Assembly: GCA_943840615.1 (NCBI GenBank) | Contig: CALSVI010000017.1 | Coordinates: forward strand, 1-64,000 | Length of the DNA: 64,000 nucleotides | Source: an uncultured Luminiphilus sp. | Lineage (GTDB): Bacteria > Pseudomonadota > Gammaproteobacteria > Pseudomonadales > Halieaceae | Direction: 5' to 3' | In this document: in pieces, positions 29,547-38,593 of the stretch | Numbering within the stretch: position 1 is the stretch's first letter | Layout of the letters: each line of letters starts with the position of its first letter | The notes under the pieces: model-generated | What the model was told of the DNA's origin: nothing | What the model saw: the letters and a program-made list of their open reading frames with translations, nothing else | Databases searched by the model: none | Made by a program: the position numbers and the translations under genes

Positions 29547-30944
29547 ATGCAGACCATTGCGACTTCCGTAGACGATTCTTTCCAGCGCATGCGCGACAAG
29601 CTGGAGGCCGAAAAAGTTCGGCCTCACCATGCAATGGATCCCTATTTTTATCGCTCACATCTGGTTCATGAGCAGGAGCTCGAGCACCTCATTTTCAAGA
29701 GCTGGATCTATGCGCTGCATGTTAGCGAGATTCCGTCGGTCGGCGATTATCAGCTGATTGAGATAGGCGAAGACTCCATCATCGTCGCGCGCACCGAAAC
29801 CGGCGAAATTGCTGCGATGCACAATATCTGTCGCCATCGCGGAGCCAGGGTCTGTGAAGCGTCCAGCGGCAACCGAAAAACCTACGTGTGTCCTTATCAC
29901 GGCTGGGTGTACAACATTGACGGTTCACTTAAGGTCGCACGCGAAACACACGTGATGCCAGATTTCGATGCCAGCGCGCACGGTCTAAAACCCGTCAAAT
30001 GTGTCACCTACATGGGGCTGGTGTTTATTAACTGCGACCCTGACGCTGGCGACCTAGTCGCGTCACTCAACAATATCCGTGAACCGCTCGGGGCCTACGA
30101 TCTTGAACACGCAAAGGTCGCTCATCGACAAACCTATCGAGTCGAAGCCAACTGGAAGCTGGCGATTGAGAATTATCTCGAGTGTTATCACTGCGCAACG
30201 TCACACCGGGCCTATGCGCGCCTCCATACTCTGAAGGATCTGGAAGAGCAGTCAGCGCCGGTCGTGGCAAAGATGCTAGAGCGCGCCGACGAGATTACGG
30301 GAGTGCCTGGAATCTCAAAGGAACACACGCAGATCTATCTAGATGCACCCAGCTTCGGTGCGTGCGCGCACACGATGCGATATGGCTTATTTGACGGGTT
30401 CGTGACGGGTAGCAAGGACGGACAGCCGGTTGCACCGCTCATGGGTAATATCAAGGCCTACGACGGTGGCGTGGGTGATTTTCAGATGGGCCCACTGACC
30501 TTCATGCTCAACTACCCGGATCATTGTGTGCTGTATCGCTTTATTCCCCGCTCACGGACCGAAACAGAGATGGAGCTGGTTTGGTTCGTGCGCGATGACG
30601 CGAAAGAAGGCCACGATTACGAGGTCGATAAGCTGACCTGGCTTTGGCACCACACAACGCTCGAAGATGAGTACATCATCACGCGCAATGCGGCAGGCGT
30701 GAACTCGCGGTTTTTCGAGCCCGGGCCCTACCACCCAGAATTCGAATTTACCCTGCAGCAGTTCGTGCACTGGTACCTTCATTCGTTAGAAGCCAGCCTG
30801 GACTACACCCCCACTACCTTGGCCGCCAAGACGCGGCGACCTGAAGTCGCTTTCTCAGCGGCAGGCCGTACTATACTGCTCACACCGCATGGTGATATGA
30901 AGCGGGTTCTTGTGCTTAAAAGACATATCGCCATAGGCAGATGA
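29547..30944 (+). CDS. Rieske (2Fe-2S) ring-hydroxylating/quaternary-amine-type oxygenase alpha subunit
   Basis: Rieske motif CRHRGARVC...CPYHGW; mononuclear iron site region NWKLAIENYLECYHCATSH. Confidence 0.92.
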   Translation: MQTIATSVDDSFQRMRDKLEAEKVRPHHAMDPYFYRSHLVHEQELEHLIFKSWIYALHVSEIPSVGDYQLIEIGEDSIIVARTETGEIAAMHNICRHRGARVCEASSGNRKTYVCPYHGWVYNIDGSLKVARETHVMPDFDASAHGLKPVKCVTYMGLVFINCDPDAGDLVASLNNIREPLGAYDLEHAKVAHRQTYRVEANWKLAIENYLECYHCATSHRAYARLHTLKDLEEQSAPVVAKMLERADEITGVPGISKEHTQIYLDAPSFGACAHTMRYGLFDGFVTGSKDGQPVAPLMGNIKAYDGGVGDFQMGPLTFMLNYPDHCVLYRFIPRSRTETEMELVWFVRDDAKEGHDYEVDKLTWLWHHTTLEDEYIITRNAAGVNSRFFEPGPYHPEFEFTLQQFVHWYLHSLEASLDYTPTTLAAKTRRPEVAFSAAGRTILLTPHGDMKRVLVLKRHIAIGR

Positions 30945-30962
30945 CGGCACAAGGGGCAGACC

Positions 30963-32362
30963 TTGCAGCAACACACTTCACCTGACGGCGCTGACAACAC
31001 GGTAAAGCGCACCCGCGTGCCGCTATTCAGCGCGTTTTTCATGATCTACATCTTTGTCTCCGGCGGCTCTTTTGGCATCGAAGAGATGGTGTCCTCCTCA
31101 GGACCGGGCCTCACACTCATCCTGCTGCTCGCTTTTCCCTTCATCTGGGCACTTCCCATGGCCCTTATCGCCAGCGAACTCGGATCGGCCATGCCGCATA
31201 GTGGCGGCTTTTACGTGTGGACGCGTCGGGGCCTCGGCAAGTTCTGGGGGTTTCAGGCGGCCTGGTGGTGGTCGCTGGCATTGCTGGTGGATACGTCGCT
31301 GTACATCGTACTCAGCGCTACCTATCTACAACATCAGATTGGCTTCAGCGACACGGTGTATTACCTGATCTGCTGGTCGATCATCGCGTTGTTTACCGCC
31401 ATCAATCTCATGGGAATTAGGGTAGTCGCCATCGGATCCAGTCTGTTCGCGATTCTGATCATTTCACCGATCCTGGTGCTCGCCTTCGTGGGTATCGCCA
31501 ACTGGCAGTTCAATCCATTCATACCGATCACACCACCTGACACCGACTTATTGGGTACTGATGGCGCATTGATACTGGGGCTTAGCGTGGGTCTGTGGAT
31601 GTACTCAGGCTATGAGTCCATGTCGACGCTCGCGGGAGAGATTGAAGAGCCTCAGCGCATCATCCCGAAAGCCCTGATGCTGGCCCTGCCCTTCGTCGCG
31701 CTGATGTATCTGCTGCCAACGGCTGCCAGTATCGCCGCTTTCGGCCATTGGGAGTTATTCTCGGTCGACGGCGGCGGCGGCAAGGTCTCTTTTGTGGATA
31801 TTGGTCGGCACTGGGGGGCTCGGCTCTGGGTCATGCGCTGCTGGCGTCGGCAGTGCTCGGCAATCTGGCGCTTTATCTCGACTATATGGCTTCGGGTGCA
31901 CGACCCATTCAGAGCCTGGCGCGAGATGGGTTACTGCCCTCAGTGCTGGCTCGCACCAGTTCACGTTTCGGTACGCCCGTTATGGCGATCCTGCTGGTAG
32001 CGGGGGTCAATGCCATACTAGTGATCGGGCCTTTTCAGAGTCTGGTCATTATTGATGTGCTGCTGATGGTGAGCTCCTATGCACTGATCTTTCTCGCGGC
32101 GGTGCGACTGCGCATCACAGAGCCAGATCTTGAGCGTCCTTTCAAAATTCCGGGGGGCAAGATCGCCATGATCTTGCTGGTGCTGCCCCCTATGGCCCTG
32201 ATCGCCCTGATGGTGACAATCACGCTAGGAGATCACAGCTTGATGCTATGGAATCAAGATCGTTTCAGCTTACTGGGCATCGAGATCGGTTGGTACGGAC
32301 TCGCGGGGCTGGTCGCGATTTTGTCTGGGCCGCTGCTGTACCCAGTATTACGCAAGCAATGA
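30963..32362 (+). pseudogene. APC family amino acid permease, frameshift at G6 run near 31808
   Basis: Frame 3 FFMIYIFVSGGSFGIEEMVSSSGPGLTLILLLAFPFIWALPMALIASELGSAMPHSGGFYVWTRR...; frame 2 GGSALGHALLASAVLGNLALYLDYMASGARPIQSLARDGLLPS. Confidence 0.82.
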
Positions 32363-32423
32363 CCCCGCTGCCCGCTTTCCGCGCGCCGCAGGCCTTGCAA
32401 ATGCCGGCGATATCACCCGCTGA

Positions 32424-33218
32424 TCAAGTCTCGTACCAGAGCCCATCGGGGTCCTCCGGCCATACACCAAGGTACGGGCCATGCGCCTGAAACCCCAGCA
32501 TGCGCCTCATTGCGTCTGATTGCGACGCGACGTCTTCTCGGCTGAGCGTGAGGTATTGGTTCTCCTCCTGCCGCAACCAGCCAAGGCAGTAGGTATTGAC
32601 GACCGCTTTTCGGGGTAGCGCGCTTTGATTCTCTCCACCGCCATGAAGCGTCGACCCCAGATACAGTACGGCGGAGCCTTTTGGCATGACCGCCTGAACC
32701 ACATCTTTATCCTCAACCTGCTCAGGATCCTCAATCCCAGTCTCTTTGGGCACCACTCGGGTGGCGCCGTTCTCTTGGGTGAAATCATCCAGCGCCCACA
32801 AGGCCGATATCTGAACCTCAAAAGGCAGCAGGTGACTGGGGTAGCAGGTATCGTCAGCATGCAGCACTTGCGCGCCCTCACCGGGCAATATTTCAATCGC
32901 AGTCGTGCTGCCGACCTGATACACCTCGCAATATGGCTTGAGGATTGCATCCGCCACCGCCAGTACGACCGGGTCTAGCAGTAGGTCAGAGAAATAACGC
33001 GAATACTTCGCCACCCCTCCCACGCGCAAGGTCTGGTGACCATTAAAGGTGTTCTGATAGAGGTGCCCCTCACGATCAAATTCGGGACGAAGATCATGAC
33101 TGAGCGCGTCAATGGTTTCGTCCGATAACAAGTTGTCGACGACGACAGCCCCGGTTCTGGTAAGTGCCGCCACAATATCGTGTATGTCGTCATCGGCCTT
33201 GTAGTGACAAAGCGCCAT
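32424..33218 (-). CDS. Phytanoyl-CoA dioxygenase (PhyH) family protein
   Basis: 264 aa; LHADDTCYPSHLLPFEVQISALWALDDFTQENGATRVVPKE, TLHGGGEN. Confidence 0.85.
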   Translation of the reverse strand: MALCHYKADDDIHDIVAALTRTGAVVVDNLLSDETIDALSHDLRPEFDREGHLYQNTFNGHQTLRVGGVAKYSRYFSDLLLDPVVLAVADAILKPYCEVYQVGSTTAIEILPGEGAQVLHADDTCYPSHLLPFEVQISALWALDDFTQENGATRVVPKETGIEDPEQVEDKDVVQAVMPKGSAVLYLGSTLHGGGENQSALPRKAVVNTYCLGWLRQEENQYLTLSREDVASQSDAMRRMLGFQAHGPYLGVWPEDPDGLWYET

Positions 33219-33392
33219 CCGCTACTCCTCTCACCATCGCTCTGCTTTGGATACGGATTATAGCGCGCAGATTTCGGTTCTAGCCGGAATTGAGCTCCTT
33301 CGATTGATCTCTACCAGACCCGCGAATCGCTATATCATGCCCTCGTCCAATCGAGAACCGTGGTATCTTAGACGCCTAGGCGTGATGAGGAA

Positions 33393-34175
33393 ATGGAGAT
33401 GACACGAGGATTGACTGCGCAACAGGAGCACCCTTCGCCTGCCTTTGCTGATCATTGGGCCGAGAGAACAGACCTTGCCGCCGCCTTTCGCTCGGCCGCG
33501 CGTCTCAATCTGCACGAGGGCGTGGCCAATCACTTTTCGGTTGCAGTCAATCGCGATGGCACCCAGTTTTTGATCAACCCCAACCAGTCACACTTCTCGC
33601 GGATTCGGGCATCTGAGCTACTCCTGTTAGATGCCAACGACCCCGGCACCATGGATAAGCCTAACGCGCCAGACCTACGGCCTGGGGGCTGCATGGTGCG
33701 CTACACCGCCAATGTCCTCACGCGCGCGTTGCGCTTCACGTTCATTCTATTCACGCTACCGTTCTTGCCACGCTGGCGGACCCCACTCTCCCCCCCATCG
33801 ATCAGAATTGCGCAATGTTTTTTAATCGCTATGCGATTGATGCCGACTTCGGCGGGCTTGCGCTTGAGGAAGAGGCTGAGCGCTGCTGCCAACACCTTGA
33901 CAGACCCTGCCAAGAAAGTACTGATCATGTGCAATCACGGCATCGTCGTGCTCGGTGAAGATGTCGCCGATGCCTTTAACCGATTGTTCTATTTCGAGCG
34001 CGCGGCCGAGACCTACCTCAAAGCACTCTGGACTGGACAACCACTCAGAGTGCTGAGCGACGAGATCGCCGAGCGCACCGCAAAGGAGCTTGAGGCCTAT
34101 CCCGGCCAGGCCGAGCGCCACTTTTCCGAACTCAAAGCCATACTGAATGCAGAAGAACCCGATTACGCCACTTAA
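33393..34175 (+). pseudogene. Class II aldolase/adducin family protein with two compensating frameshifts
   Basis: Frame 3: AAFRSAARLNLHEGVANHFSVAVNRDGTQFLINP...; middle part only makes sense in another frame (VALHVHSIHATVLATLADPTLPPIDQNCAMFFNRYAIDADFGGLALEEEAERC); back to frame 3: KKVLIMCNHGIVVLGEDVADAF. Confidence 0.8.
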
Positions 34176-34196
34176 AAGCGGCGCGGCGCGCTTTTA
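34173..34196. terminator. Putative bidirectional terminator
   Basis: taaaagcg-gcgcggcg-cgctttta between convergent aldolase and aminotransferase genes. Confidence 0.55.
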
Positions 34197-34223
34197 TCTG
34201 CGCGCGAGCGCCGATACCCAAGC

Positions 34224-35399
34224 TTAGAGGGCCAGCGCTGACTCAAAGGCAGCAAGGCATTGATTGATATTGACCTGATGACTGCTGCTACCCATCAGGC
34301 CAATGCGCCACTGCTGACCCGCCAGATCACCCAGACCCGCGCCGATCTCCAGATTAAACTCGTTCAGCAAGTGACTGCGAATCTTCGCGTCGTCTTTTCC
34401 GTCTGGAATCACAACCGCGTTCAACTGAGGAAGACGCCAAGGCGATGCGACCGCAAGATCGAGCCCCAGTTGCGATAAGCCATCAACCAGCGCAACATGA
34501 TTGATCTCATGGCGCTGGAAGCTCGCCTCGAGACCCTCCTCCTCAAGCATCAGCAACGCTTCGTGGAGGGCGTATATGGCGTTCACCGGCGCCGTATGGT
34601 GGTAAGCACGTTTGGCGCCCTCACCCCAATATCCCATGATCAAGTTCATATCGAGGAACCAGCTTTGTACTGTGTGCTGGCGAGCTGTAATCGCCGCAAC
34701 AGCGTCGCTGCTGAAAGTAATGGGTGAAATACCCGGCAAACCGGACAAACACTTTTGCGTGCCGGAATACACCACATCCGCACCCCAGGCATCGACCTGC
34801 AGATCGATGCCGGCTAACGACGTGACGGCGTCAACAATCGTCAAAATACCCTGGGCTTTTGCCATCCGACAGAGCAGCTCGGCATCGCTGCGCACTCCCG
34901 TCGAAGTTTCGGCGTGAACAAAGGCAAGCACCTTGGCATCGGGGTTCGCCTTGATAGCCTCTTCCACTTTACTCGGGTCGACCGGATCACCCCATCGATC
35001 CTGCACCATCACTGCCGTCGCCCCGCAGCGCTCGACATTCTCTTTCATCCGTCCGCCAAAGACGCCGTTTTGGCACACAATCGCTTTATCGCCCGGCTCC
35101 AGAATATTGACGAATGCCGCTTCCATGCCCGCCGACCCCGGCGCCGACAGCGGGATGGTTAACTCATTTTGCGTCTGAAAGGCGAACTGCAGCAGTCGTT
35201 TAACGTCGTCCATGAGGCCGACGAAAAGCGGATCAAGGTGTCCAATGGTAGGTCGCGCCGAAGCGGCCAGCACTCTCGGAGAGACATCAGACGGTCCGGG
35301 ACCCATCAACGTCCGCAGGGGCGGGTAAAAGCTCGATGACACAGGGCTCTCCAAAATCACGTCAAAACTCGTGCGCTGAGGTAGCGTGCCAAACACCAA
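34224..35399 (-). CDS. Alanine-glyoxylate / serine-pyruvate aminotransferase family protein
   Basis: 391 aa; LMGPGPSDVSPRVLAASARPTIGHLDP, DAVTSLAGIDLQVDAWGADVVYSGTQKCLSGLPG. Confidence 0.92.
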   Translation of the reverse strand: MVFGTLPQRTSFDVILESPVSSSFYPPLRTLMGPGPSDVSPRVLAASARPTIGHLDPLFVGLMDDVKRLLQFAFQTQNELTIPLSAPGSAGMEAAFVNILEPGDKAIVCQNGVFGGRMKENVERCGATAVMVQDRWGDPVDPSKVEEAIKANPDAKVLAFVHAETSTGVRSDAELLCRMAKAQGILTIVDAVTSLAGIDLQVDAWGADVVYSGTQKCLSGLPGISPITFSSDAVAAITARQHTVQSWFLDMNLIMGYWGEGAKRAYHHTAPVNAIYALHEALLMLEEEGLEASFQRHEINHVALVDGLSQLGLDLAVASPWRLPQLNAVVIPDGKDDAKIRSHLLNEFNLEIGAGLGDLAGQQWRIGLMGSSSHQVNINQCLAAFESALAL

Positions 35400-35427
35400 A
35401 CGGCGACGCCATCAGAGCTATTCATAA

Positions 35428-35452
35428 AAAAACCACCCGCTGGGTGGTTTTT
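35428..35452 (-). terminator. Intrinsic terminator downstream of tRNA-Lys
   Basis: aaaaaccaccc-gct-gggtggttttt. Confidence 0.75.
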
Positions 35453-35456
35453 GTAA

Positions 35457-35532
35457 TGGTGGGCCGTGCTGGGTTCGAACCAGCGACCAATTGGTTAAAA
35501 GCCAACTGCTCTACCAACTGAGCTAACGGCCC
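35457..35532 (-). tRNA. tRNA-Lys (anticodon TTT)
   Basis: Reverse complement GGGCCGTTAGCTCAGTTGGTAGAGCAGTTGGCTTTTAACCAATTGGTCGCTGGTTCGAACCCAGCACGGCCCACCA folds as cloverleaf with encoded CCA. Confidence 0.97.
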
Positions 35533-35678
35533 TAAACAGGGAAGGCGCGTATGCTAACGCTAACGGGTGAAAATTCAAGTCCTATTAAGACTCACGAAAC
35601 CCACACATTGTGTTTCAGCAGCGGGCTGCTCCGCCACTGACCACTCTCTCACCCGCTTTTGTGTCCGAAATCGAGCCC

Positions 35679-36576
35679 TCAGAAATTCTCCAACATAAAC
35701 TGGCGGGCCAGCTGAGCGGCTGCATGAGAGGGATATTCGCGAATAACCTCATCGAGATATTCACGAGAGCGCTGCCGATTACCTTTAATAAATTGCACCC
35801 TGCCCAATTTGTACAATGCATCCGGCACCTTGGCATCAGCGGGATACTGGTCCAACAATAACTTGAAGTTTTGTCGCGCCAGTTCAGGGTCGGGAGGGTC
35901 CAGAACCAGATACAGCTCCCCCAACCAATAGTGAGCATTGGGCGCATAACGTCCGAACGGATAATCAGAGAGAAACTGCAGTGAACGACACGACGGCATC
36001 ATCGAACGCTTTCTCTCTTACCAATTCGTAGGCCGCTCGATAAGCCGCCTCTTCACCCTCCTGAGAGTCGACCGATCGGCCCCCTGTCTGAGGCGCCTCC
36101 ATGACAGCGGGCAACGACGTCTCAGAACCGGCGGTTTCACCTGCAACACTGGCGTTACCCGCTCCTGAGGCGAGACGCCGATCCAGATCGACGTAACGTT
36201 CAAGACTCTGTGCCTCAGAATTGCCGCAATGCCTGAGTCGCTTCCTCGAGGAGCCCGTTCAGTCTTCTGACATCCTCCTCCAGCTGCTGTACTCGCAAGA
36301 TCAGACTACCTGAGTCGGTGCCGGTGATGGGCGCGCTGGTCGCATCGACCGGCGGTCGCGCGACGGTGGTGGACCCGGAGTAAGGCTGAATGCCACTGTA
36401 AGAGGCCGCGGGAACCTCCCTTGACAGTCCGCCGGCATCTCCTGCGTTGGCTCGGGACGCTGGGCGGCCGCACGCCTTTCGGCCTCGACGTCTACGTAGT
36501 CCTGAGCGGTGATCGGTAGCGCAGCCACTAACAAAAAGCCGGCGAGTAACGCCGGCTTGATGGATAAACCTGTCAC
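35679..36576 (-). pseudogene. cpoB: CpoB/YbgF Tol-Pal accessory protein, about three frameshifts
   Basis: Signal peptide MTGLSIKPALLAGFLLVAALPITAQ; coiled-coil LILRVQQLEEDVRRLNGLLEEATQALRQ; TPR part YPFGRYAPNAHYWLGELYLVLDPPDPELARQNFKLLLDQYP; directly downstream of pal. Confidence 0.82.
36537..36559 (-). terminator. Terminator-like hairpin inside the 5' end of cpoB
   Basis: Minus strand aagccggcg-ttact-cgccggctttttgtt: 9-bp GC-rich stem plus T run, just downstream of the pal stop. Confidence 0.6.
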
Positions 36577-36591
36577 GGTAAAGGTCCTCAG

Positions 36592-37116
36592 TTATTTAAG
36601 CTCAACGCGGCGGTTCTGCTGCCAGTTGGACTCACCTGAGCCATACGCCACGGGATTCTCTTCGCCGTAGCTAATCGTCTCAATGCGATAACTCGGCACC
36701 CCATTAGCAACCATATAATCGCGCACCGCATTGGCACGTCGCTCACCAAGAGCGAGGTTATACTCTCGTGTTCCGCGCTCGTCGGTGTGGCCCTCTAGCC
36801 GCACGCTCGCATTGTTGCCCAGCAGCGCCGAGATATGAGCGTCAACCTGACCACGCGCGTCGTCAGTCAGCGAAGAGCTGTCAAAGTCGAAGTAAAAGAC
36901 GGTGCCCACATCGGCGGCGGCCTCCTCGCGGGCCTGCTGAGCCTGAGCCTGAGCCTGCTGCTCAGCCTCACGGGCGGCAGTCTCTTGCGCTGCCTGCTCG
37001 GCGGCTGCCGCGGCGGCGGCTTCGGCCTCTTTGGTTTCATTACTCGAACAAGCTGCCAAAAACAGGGCTGCAAAAACCAGGCCCATCCACTTCGCACAGA
37101 GCGTTACGTTTTTCAT
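36592..37116 (-). CDS. pal: Peptidoglycan-associated lipoprotein Pal
   Basis: Lipobox LAAC; OmpA domain VRLEGHTDERGTREYNLALGERRANAVRDYM...NRRVELK. Confidence 0.96.
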   Translation of the reverse strand: MKNVTLCAKWMGLVFAALFLAACSSNETKEAEAAAAAAAEQAAQETAAREAEQQAQAQAQQAREEAAADVGTVFYFDFDSSSLTDDARGQVDAHISALLGNNASVRLEGHTDERGTREYNLALGERRANAVRDYMVANGVPSYRIETISYGEENPVAYGSGESNWQQNRRVELK

Positions 37117-37292
37117 GTCTTTATCCTTCCCCAGTCACTGGAATCTCATCTCACGGTGCGTAATGTAGCGCATAACGCGGGGATTTTCCCCCGTCCATCC
37201 CAGAAATATTGCACTTCGCTTGCCGCCTCACCCAGCATAAACCGGTGGCGGCCAACCGGCAGTGTTTGCGGCCGCAAGTGGGCGCGCTGTCG

Positions 37293-38593
37293 CTACGGGG
37301 TGACGTAGGGAGACCAGGCGGGCTCCTGAACGCTGCCCTCACGAGCCGGAAGACTGAACCTGACGCCACCATCGACCGCTACGGCCCCTAGAATACTGGC
37401 TTCACCGCGCTTGGTCGCGTACAGAACGATCGAGCCATTGGGCGCGATACTCGGGCTCTCGTCGAGGCTGGTTTCTGTCAGCACCGTCAAGCGATCCGTC
37501 ACCAGATCGAATACTGCGATGTGGTAACGGCCATCCCGCTGATGCACCAGCGCCACATTGCGGCCATCCTGAGCCACCCTCGCCCTTGCGTTGTATCGGC
37601 CCTCAAAGGTCACTCTTTCGATCTTCTGAGTGCGGAGATCATACCGATAGATCTGTGGTCGCCCCCCCCGATCCGAGGTAAAGAGCAGCGACTTGCCGTC
37701 CGGCATCCATGTGGGCTCGGTGTCTATCGCAAAATGGCGCGTCAACCGCGTCAGTGCGCGGCTCTTGAGATTGAGTAAGTAAATATCGGGGTTGCCGTCT
37801 TTGGACAACACCAGGGCCATACTATTGCCGTCGGGTGACCACGCGGGTGAGTTGTTGAGGCCCTTGAAGTTCGTCAGCTGCTCCCGCTCACCGGTACGGA
37901 GATTTTGTCGGTAAATCGCGGGACGCGAGGTCTCGAAGGAGACGTAAGCCACCTCCGTACCATCTGGAGACCAGGCGGGTGACAGGATTGGCTCGCGCCC
38001 CTCGAGGAGCACGATCGGTCTGCGCCCGTCGGAATCGGCAAGGGTCAGACGATAGAAATCCTTGCCAGCTCGGGATTGCGCGTCACCGACACATACAAAA
38101 GGCGTGTGGCGAAGGCCCCGGGGATCCCCGTCAACGTTTCGTAAACCGAATCAGACACCCGGTGTGACAGCATTCGTAGCTCTGACACCGGACCCGTCAC
38201 CGTGCCACTCTCAACCGCCTCTTGCCGGGTCGTGTCGAACAGCTGAAAGTCGATTCTGGCCTGCGACCCTACGGTCACCCGTCCAATCAACACGTACTCG
38301 GCCGAAATCGCCCGCCAGTCGCGAAAGAAGAGTTCTGATTCACGAGTGGGGTAGCTCAACATGTCTCGGCGACTCACCGGCGCGAACTGTCCGCTGCGCG
38401 CAAGATCCGAATCAATAATCTGGGCCGCATCCTCCGGCGCTGAGCCCACACCTTGCCAAGCGAAAGGCACCACTGCGATCGGGGTTGGATTTTCTACGCC
38501 CTGATTGATTTCGATCTGCAACTCGGCGCGGACGCCCGAGACGCACAGGAGCGGGAGCAGGAGCAAGATGCCCCATCTTTTCGTTAACACCAT
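37293..38593 (-). pseudogene. tolB: TolB, Tol-Pal system beta-propeller, single frameshift near 38060
   Basis: N-terminal ORF 38045..38593 (IEINQGVENPTPIAVVPF...) and C-terminal propeller ORF ([54 protein letters not shown]); reading joins if one base is restored at a CC doublet. Confidence 0.92.

Noticed and set aside
36018-36203. 61-aa minus-strand ORF MNVTSIWIGVSPQERVTP...
   Set aside because: Out-of-frame reading within cpoB; the sensible CpoB translation is in another frame
36835-37308. Plus-strand ORF of 157 aa
   Set aside because: Antisense to pal; Leu/Ser-rich composition arises from the Ala/Glu/Gln linker on the other strand
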